From: Streptomyces sp. NBC_00820
Lineage (GTDB): Bacteria > Actinomycetota > Actinomycetes > Streptomycetales > Streptomycetaceae
Reading direction: 5' to 3'
DNA: 64,000 nt
Assembly (NCBI RefSeq): GCF_036347055.1
Contig: NZ_CP108882.1
Coordinates: 7,366,001-7,430,000 of the forward strand
A program made the position numbers and the translations under genes. The notes below the pieces were generated by a model, which saw nothing but the letters and a program-made list of their open reading frames with translations, was not told the origin of the DNA and made no database searches. Each line of letters starts with the position of its first letter. The stretch's first letter is position 1. Below are positions 59,294 through 64,000 of this stretch, piece by piece.

Positions 59294-60244
59294 TCAGTCC
59301 GCCAGCAGGACCAGCTTGCCCGTCGTGCGGCCCGTGTCGCCCAGCTCGTGCGCCTTCGCGGCCTCGGCCAGCGGGAAGGTGCCCGCGATCGTCGCGCGCA
59401 GCTTGCCCGACTCCGCCAGCCCGGCGATCTCCCGCATCCCGGCCCGGTCGGCGTCGACCAGCATCCGTACCGCCCGCACGCCGAGGCGCTCGGCCTCTTC
59501 GTGGAACTCCGGCGAACCGACCGGCAGGATCGACACCACGACGCCGCCCGGCCGCAGTACGCGCAGTGACCGTACGGACGTCTCGCCGCCGAGCGTGTCC
59601 AGGACGACGTCGACGTCCTGGACCGCCTCGGTGAAGTCCGTGGACCGGTAGTCGATCACCTCGTCCACGCCGATCTCCCGCAGGAAGTCGTGCTTGCCCT
59701 CGCTCGCCGTGCCGATCACGTACGCGCCGAGCGCCTTGGCGATCTGTACGGCCACGTGCCCGACCCCGCCTGCCGCGGCGTGGATCAGCACCCGCTGGCC
59801 GGGCCGCAGTCCGGCGTGCTCGGTCAGCGCCTGCCAGGCGGTCAGGGACACCAGCGGCAGCGCGCCCGCCTGGGTGTGGTCGATCGAGGCCGGCTTGTGC
59901 GTCAGGGCGCGGACCGGGGCGATCACGTACTCGGCGTGCGAGCCGTGACCGAACGGGTAGGGCAGCATGCCGAAGACCTCGTCGCCGGGCTCGAAGGCGG
60001 CGACGCCCACGCCGGTCTCCACCACCTCGCCGGAGACGTCCCAGCCCAGGACGAACGGCGGCTCGCCCAGGAACCCGCCGGTGGCCCGGTGCTTCCAGTC
60101 GGTCGGGTTGACCCCGGCGGCCCGCACCCGGACCAGTACCTCGTTGGGACGCGGCACGGGCCGCTCGATCTCGACTTCCTTCAGGACCTCGGGGCCTCCG
60201 AGGACGTCCTGGCTGATGGCACGCATGGTGTTCACATTGCTCAT
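59294..60244 (-). CDS. Zinc-independent medium-chain dehydrogenase (quinone oxidoreductase type)
   Basis: A 316-residue MDR-superfamily enzyme. N-terminal GroES-like domain: RAAGVNPTDWKHRATGGFLG, GWDVSGEVVETGVGV. NADPH-binding domain: GQRVLIHAAAGGVGHVAVQI. There are no structural- or catalytic-zinc Cys sets, as in quinone oxidoreductases. The ATG at 60244 has GGGTGA upstream and extra upstream codons are rejected. It should reduce quinones or alpha,beta-unsaturated carbonyls with NADPH. It is divergent from an AraC-type regulator with shared operators. Confidence 0.92.
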   Translation of the reverse strand: MSNVNTMRAISQDVLGGPEVLKEVEIERPVPRPNEVLVRVRAAGVNPTDWKHRATGGFLGEPPFVLGWDVSGEVVETGVGVAAFEPGDEVFGMLPYPFGHGSHAEYVIAPVRALTHKPASIDHTQAGALPLVSLTAWQALTEHAGLRPGQRVLIHAAAGGVGHVAVQIAKALGAYVIGTASEGKHDFLREIGVDEVIDYRSTDFTEAVQDVDVVLDTLGGETSVRSLRVLRPGGVVVSILPVGSPEFHEEAERLGVRAVRMLVDADRAGMREIAGLAESGKLRATIAGTFPLAEAAKAHELGDTGRTTGKLVLLAD

Positions 60245-60281
60245 GGTCACCCAGCCTGCCCGGAATCGCCCGTCCGGAAAA

Positions 60282-60326
60282 TGGCATGATTGCCAACCTT
60301 CGATAGGATCGTGCCATGCGTGGCAC
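60282..60326. promoter_or_regulatory. Operators and leaderless promoter between oxidoreductase and AraC genes
   Basis: Two related dyads: TGGCA-TGAT-TGCCA (60282-60295) and GTGCCA-TGCG-TGGCAC (60311-60326). The second covers the AraC start codon ATG at 60316. Between them a -10-like TAGGAT (60304-60309) places a transcription start at or next to the ATG, suggesting a leaderless mRNA. The AraC-family protein probably binds these sites. Confidence 0.6.
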
Positions 60327-61284
60327 ACCCAAGGAAACCCCGGCCCCCGAGCGTGTGGTCGTCCTCGCCCTCGACGGCGTCTACCCCTTCGAGCTGGGCA
60401 TCCCCAGCCGCATCCTCGGCGCCGCCGACGGCCACTACGAGGTGCTGACCTGCACGGTCGACGGCCGCCCGGTGCGCACCAACTCCGACTTCGGCATCGA
60501 CGTGCGGCACGGCCCGGAGATCCTGGAGACCGCCGACACGGTCGTCGTCACCTCCGTCCCGCCCGAGTTCCTGCCCACGGAACTGCCCGACGAGCTCGCC
60601 GCCGCCCTCGCCCGCATCCGCCCGGACGCGCGGATCGTGTCCATCTGCACCGCCGCGTTCGTCCTCGCCGCGGCCGGGCTCCTCGACGGCCGCCGGGCCA
60701 CCACCCACTGGCAGGTGGCCGACCTGTTCCGCCGCCGCTACCCGCGCGTGGATCTCGACCCGGACGTCCTCTTCGTGGACGACGGCCGGATCCTCACCTC
60801 CGCCGGGGCCGCCTCCGGCGTCGACATCTGCCTGCACCTCATCCGCACCGACCACGGCAGCGAGCTGGCCAACAGCGTCGCCCGCCGCTGCGTGGTACCC
60901 CCGTTCCGGGACGGCGGGCAGGCCCAGTACATCGAACAGCCCGTGCCCGGCAGCGGCGCCGCGAGCACGGCAGCCACCCGCACCTGGGCCCTGGAGCGCC
61001 TGGACGAGCCGCTCACCCTGACCGACCTCGCCGGACACGCCCGGATGAGCCTGCGTACCTTCGCCCGCCGCTTCGGCGACGAGGTCGGACTCAGCCCCGG
61101 CCGCTGGATCGTCCAGCAGCGCGTCGCCCGCGCCCGGCACCTGCTGGAGTCCAGCGACCTCTCCGTGGACCGCATCGCGGCCGAGGTCGGCTTCGCCACC
61201 GGCGCCTCCCTGCGGCAGCACCTGCACGCCTCGATCGGGGTGTCCCCACAGGCCTACCGGCGGACCTTCCACCAGTCCCGCTGA
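60316..61284 (+). CDS. GlxA/FtrA-type AraC-family regulator
   Basis: A 322-residue two-domain regulator. The N-terminal DJ-1/PfpI-like domain has ERVVVLALDGVYPFELGIPS and RIVSICTAAFVLAAAGLLDG, with a Cys at the nucleophile-elbow position. The C-terminal AraC part (two helix-turn-helix motifs) is LTDLAGHARMSLRTFARRFG and IAAEVGFATGASLRQHLHAS. Divergent from the quinone oxidoreductase, which it probably activates. Start ATG at 60316 has no ribosome site and seems leaderless. Confidence 0.92.
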   Translation: MRGTPKETPAPERVVVLALDGVYPFELGIPSRILGAADGHYEVLTCTVDGRPVRTNSDFGIDVRHGPEILETADTVVVTSVPPEFLPTELPDELAAALARIRPDARIVSICTAAFVLAAAGLLDGRRATTHWQVADLFRRRYPRVDLDPDVLFVDDGRILTSAGAASGVDICLHLIRTDHGSELANSVARRCVVPPFRDGGQAQYIEQPVPGSGAASTAATRTWALERLDEPLTLTDLAGHARMSLRTFARRFGDEVGLSPGRWIVQQRVARARHLLESSDLSVDRIAAEVGFATGASLRQHLHASIGVSPQAYRRTFHQSR

Positions 61285-61357
61285 GAGCCGGCCTGCCGTT
61301 CCGCGGCCCGCTGAAGGCCGCGCGTCCCGCCGATCGTCTCGGCCGCCGACTGCCGAC

Positions 61358-61414
61358 CGTTTCGGCCGCCCGCCGAGTCGGAGCCGAACGTTTCGGCCGC
61401 CCGCCGCGTCGGAG
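61358..61414. repeat. Two-copy 26-bp repeat
   Basis: CGTTTCGGCCGCCCGCCG followed by one variable base and GTCGGAG occurs at 61358-61383 and 61389-61414, period 31 bp, preceded by a decayed third copy near 61327. It lies between the AraC gene and the next lipoprotein gene. Confidence 0.65.
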
Positions 61415-61488
61415 AAGCGCGACGACGGCAGAGGCGCGTGGCAGAGCCGCGCGGCAGACGCGCGTGGCGGAGCGAATGGGGGCCGGGA

Positions 61489-62361
61489 ATGCGAAGAGTG
61501 CGGGTGACCACGACGGTGCGCGCGGCGGTGACCGCTGCCGCGGTCATGACGGCCGTGCTGGTGAGCGGGTGCGACGACGGGGCGGGGGCGCCGCTGGTGA
61601 TCGAGGGCACACCGCCGGCCGCCCCGTACGGCGGCCCGCTGTACGTACCCACCACGGACCCGGAGGATCACAGCCCCCGGTCCCTGCTCCTGGCCTCCGG
61701 GGCCGCCGGCAGGGCGCTGGAATGCGACGGGCGGATCTTCGAGGGCGGCGGACCCGACGGGTGGAGCGCCTCCGACGGCGGCGACACACCCGAGGACGGG
61801 CTGAGGCTCTTCTTCGACATCTTCCAGCCGTCGCAGCCGGACCACGGCTACCGGGTGGAGCGCCGGGACGCCGCCCGCGTGCTCTACTCCTTCGACGCCG
61901 GCGGTCGTACCAAGGTGGCCGTCGTGGTGGCCAAGGACCAGAAGGACAGGCCGGGTTGGGGACCGGAGACCAATGCCTCCTGCGACCCCGCCGAACTTCC
62001 CGCGCGGTACGCGGCCGACCTGGGCTGGGAGGTCTGGACGGACCGTGCGGGCAAACGGGTGCCGGTGAGCAGGCTCACCTCCGCGTCCGGTTCGGAGCAC
62101 TGCGACTGGCAGTCGGCGCGCTTCCTCGATCTCGACGGCCGCGAGTACGCCCGTGACCCCGAGGGCGTACTCGGCCGTGACGGACTGCTCAGGGCGCCGT
62201 ACCGCCGGCACGTCCGCATGCCGTCGGACGCCCGCGACACCGGCTACCACTACCGGGGGTGGCGTCTGTGGCTGACGGACGACCACGAGACGGCCTACGT
62301 CCGCACGAGCGACGGCGTGGAGGCCTGGCCCCGCGTGAAGGCGGACGTCGGCTGCCGGTGA
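61489..62361 (+). CDS. Putative lipoprotein, unknown function
   Basis: A 290-residue exported protein. Signal sequence MRRVRVTTTVRAAVTAAAVM ends in the lipobox LVSGC. The mature part has four Cys (ALECDGRI; NASCDPAELP; EHCDWQSARF; ADVGC) and aromatic segments such as DTGYHYRGWRLWLTDDHETA and GWEVWTDRAGKRVPVSRLTS. I do not recognise the family. The ATG at 61489 has GGGG upstream; an ATG 51 nt earlier is less likely. Confidence 0.75.
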   Translation: MRRVRVTTTVRAAVTAAAVMTAVLVSGCDDGAGAPLVIEGTPPAAPYGGPLYVPTTDPEDHSPRSLLLASGAAGRALECDGRIFEGGGPDGWSASDGGDTPEDGLRLFFDIFQPSQPDHGYRVERRDAARVLYSFDAGGRTKVAVVVAKDQKDRPGWGPETNASCDPAELPARYAADLGWEVWTDRAGKRVPVSRLTSASGSEHCDWQSARFLDLDGREYARDPEGVLGRDGLLRAPYRRHVRMPSDARDTGYHYRGWRLWLTDDHETAYVRTSDGVEAWPRVKADVGCR

Positions 62362-62397
62362 CAGGTGCCGGTCACCGGGGCGCTCTCCCGCCCGCCC

Positions 62398-64000
62398 TCA
62401 CTCCCCAAGCGCCGCGTACACCCGCTCACCCTCCACGTAGGTGACCGCCACCCTCGTCTCCGAGATCGCCTCGGGCGGTCCGGCGAACGGGTCGCGGTCC
62501 AGCACCACCAGATCGGCGAGCGCTCCGACGGCCACGCGCCCGCATTCGTCCAGACGGTTCACGTACGCCGACCCGGCCGTGTACGCCGTCAGGGCCTCCG
62601 TGAGACTCAGGCGCTGGTGCGGCAGGAACACCGGTCGGGTGCCGCCCGGTTCGACGCGGTTGACGGCGACATGGATGCCGTGGAGCGGGTCGGGGCTGCT
62701 CACCGGCCAGTCGCTGCCCGCCGCGAGCCGGGCGCCGGAGCGCAGCAGCGCCGCGAAGGGGTACTGCAGGGCGGCCCGTTCGGCCCCGAGGAAGGGGATC
62801 GTCAGCTCGTCCATCTGCGGTTCGTGCGCGGCCCACAGCGGCTGGATGGTGGCGGTGGCGCCGAGCCCGGCGAAGCGCGGCACGTCCCGCGGGTGGACGA
62901 CCTGGAGATGCGCCAGGTGCGGCCGGGTGTCGCTCGGCCCGTTGGCCGTCCGGGCCGCTTCGACGGCGTCCAGCGCGTCGCGTACGGCGCGGTCGCCCAG
63001 CGCGTGGAAGTGGCACTGGAAGCCAAGGGCATCCAACTCCGTGACGTAGTGGGGAAGTCGGGCCGGATCGATGAAGCTCTTGCCGCGATTGGCGGTGACG
63101 TGGCCGCACTTGTCCAGGTAGGGGTCGAGCAGCGCGGCGGTGTGGTTCTCGGCGACCCCGTCCAGCATCAGCTTCACGGTGTCCGCGTGGAGCCGCCCGC
63201 ACCTCAACGCGGCCCGCCTCTCGGTGAGTTCGGGGATCTGTTCGGCGCCGCGCGTCCGGTCCCACCACAGCGCCCCGGACACGCGCGCGGTGAGTGAACC
63301 GTCCCGGGCGGCGGTGCGGTACGCCTCGGCCGGATCGGCCATGCCGGCGAAGTCGCCGACCAGCGCGTCCTGCCACGCGGTGATGCCGAGCGCGTGCAGA
63401 TGCCGCTGGGCGTGCAGGAGCGCCGCGAGCCGGTCGGCCGCGGTGGCGGGCGGGACGAGCCGGCCGACCAGCCGCATCGCACCCTCCTGCAGCGTGCCGC
63501 CCGGCTCGCCCGAGGAGTTCCGCTCGATCCGCCCGTCGGCCGGGTCCGGTGTGTCGCGGTCGACGCCGGCCAGCTCCAGCGCGCGGCTGTTCACCCAGGC
63601 GCCGTGATGGTCCCGGTTCGGCAGGTACACGGGCCGGTCCGGCACGATCGCGTCCAGCAGCTCCTTCGTCGGCGTACCCCCCTCGAACGCCTCCATCGAC
63701 CACCCGCCGCCGAGGATCCACTCCCGCCCCGGATGGGCCTCGGCGTACGCGCGCACGGCGGCCACGCTCGCCTCGGCCGTCGTCGCCCCGGTCAGATCGC
63801 ACCGGAGCGCCTCCAGGCCGGCGGAGACCGGATGGACATGCGCGTCCTGGAAGCCCGGCATCAGCAGCCGCCCCGCGAGATCCACCACCTCCGTGCGCGG
63901 CCCGGCCAGTTCGCGCAGCCCGTCGTCGTCCCCGACGGCGGTGACGCGACCCCCGGTGACGGCGACAGCGGTCGCCGTACGACCCCCGGGGGTGAGGACG
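62398..64000 (-). CDS. YtcJ-like amidohydrolase, 5'-truncated
   Basis: The gene starts beyond the right edge; 534 residues are visible. It opens LTPGGRTATAVAVTGGRVTA, the amidohydrolase_3 beta start, followed by LMPGFQDAHVHPVSAG with the metal HxH. Further on come the family segments NRDHHGAWVNSRALELAG, FHALGDRAVRDALDAVE, HLAHLQVVHPRDVPRFA and LAAGSDWPVSSPDPLHG. Members hydrolyse N-substituted amino acids or formamides, often as Zn-enzymes. The stop is at 62398-62400, 36 nt from the convergent lipoprotein gene. Only the first few residues are missing. Confidence 0.92.
   Translation of the reverse strand, partial: VLTPGGRTATAVAVTGGRVTAVGDDDGLRELAGPRTEVVDLAGRLLMPGFQDAHVHPVSAGLEALRCDLTGATTAEASVAAVRAYAEAHPGREWILGGGWSMEAFEGGTPTKELLDAIVPDRPVYLPNRDHHGAWVNSRALELAGVDRDTPDPADGRIERNSSGEPGGTLQEGAMRLVGRLVPPATAADRLAALLHAQRHLHALGITAWQDALVGDFAGMADPAEAYRTAARDGSLTARVSGALWWDRTRGAEQIPELTERRAALRCGRLHADTVKLMLDGVAENHTAALLDPYLDKCGHVTANRGKSFIDPARLPHYVTELDALGFQCHFHALGDRAVRDALDAVEAARTANGPSDTRPHLAHLQVVHPRDVPRFAGLGATATIQPLWAAHEPQMDELTIPFLGAERAALQYPFAALLRSGARLAAGSDWPVSSPDPLHGIHVAVNRVEPGGTRPVFLPHQRLSLTEALTAYTAGSAYVNRLDECGRVAVGALADLVVLDRDPFAGPPEAISETRVAVTYVEGERVYAALGE

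Overview
This is a 64 kb stretch of a very GC-rich actinobacterial chromosome, almost certainly Streptomyces. The support is the strong GC bias at third codon positions, frequent GTG and TTG starts, GTGA/ATGA coupled gene pairs, secreted multidomain glycosidases, many cytochromes P450 and one-component regulators, and a DmdR/IdeR-type iron box. It reads as accessory or arm-like sequence: mostly catabolism, transport, redox enzymes and regulators. No rRNA, tRNA, CRISPR array or intact mobile element was found.

Layout. 0-5.4 kb: end of a beta-helix protein, then an amidohydrolase and FAD monooxygenase operon facing a cytochrome P450, probably one aromatic-tailoring or degradation module. 5.5-9.4 kb: a gene fragment, a PadR/DUF1048/DUF1048 operon, and a membrane protein with two TrkA-N domains. 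9.4-12.7 kb: a decay zone with a collapsed KimA-type permease gene, a truncated LLM oxidoreductase and a truncated ROK kinase around an intact MarR/exporter pair. 12.7-17.5 kb: a GH27 alpha-galactosidase, a VOC protein, a small secreted protein of atypical composition, and about 1.1 kb of MFS and IS5 remnants. 17.5-25.7 kb: pirin, an HD-domain protein, a large LRV-repeat protein, D-cysteine desulfhydrase, a MoxR ATPase/VWA pair and a TetR regulator. 26-29.6 kb: an osmoprotectant-type ABC transporter whose ATPase gene converges on the other three. 29.6-32.6 kb: lutABC for L-lactate oxidation. 32.8-36.2 kb: an S33-type hydrolase, an ECF41-type sigma factor, and a fused Cys-cluster/pentapeptide protein. 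36.2-48.3 kb: two CYP102-like enzymes (one stand-alone P450 with a divergent TetR gene, one full P450-reductase fusion next to a PAS-LuxR regulator), with an iron-boxed DUF2470 gene, a secreted lactonase, a FUSC exporter, an FBP zinc protein and a DUF3626 protein between them. 48.4-53.5 kb: a ROK regulator, a PHP/PolX-like protein, a leaderless-looking small gene, a GH16 glucanase with a ricin-type lectin domain, and a VanZ-like protein. 53.8-57.7 kb: a six-gene Mrp/Mbh-type cation antiporter operon. 57.9-64 kb: a DUF4230 protein, a STAS protein, a quinone oxidoreductase with a divergent GlxA-type AraC regulator, a lipoprotein, and the 5'-truncated end of a YtcJ-like amidohydrolase.

The most system-like and unusual element is the antiporter operon. 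Its order copies the MbhA-H antiporter module of membrane-bound hydrogenases, with two fusions and no MrpA-type large subunit. The paired CYP102-like genes, the aromatic module and the orphan LRV-repeat protein are the next best leads. Functions are inferred from motifs and family knowledge; no database searches were run.
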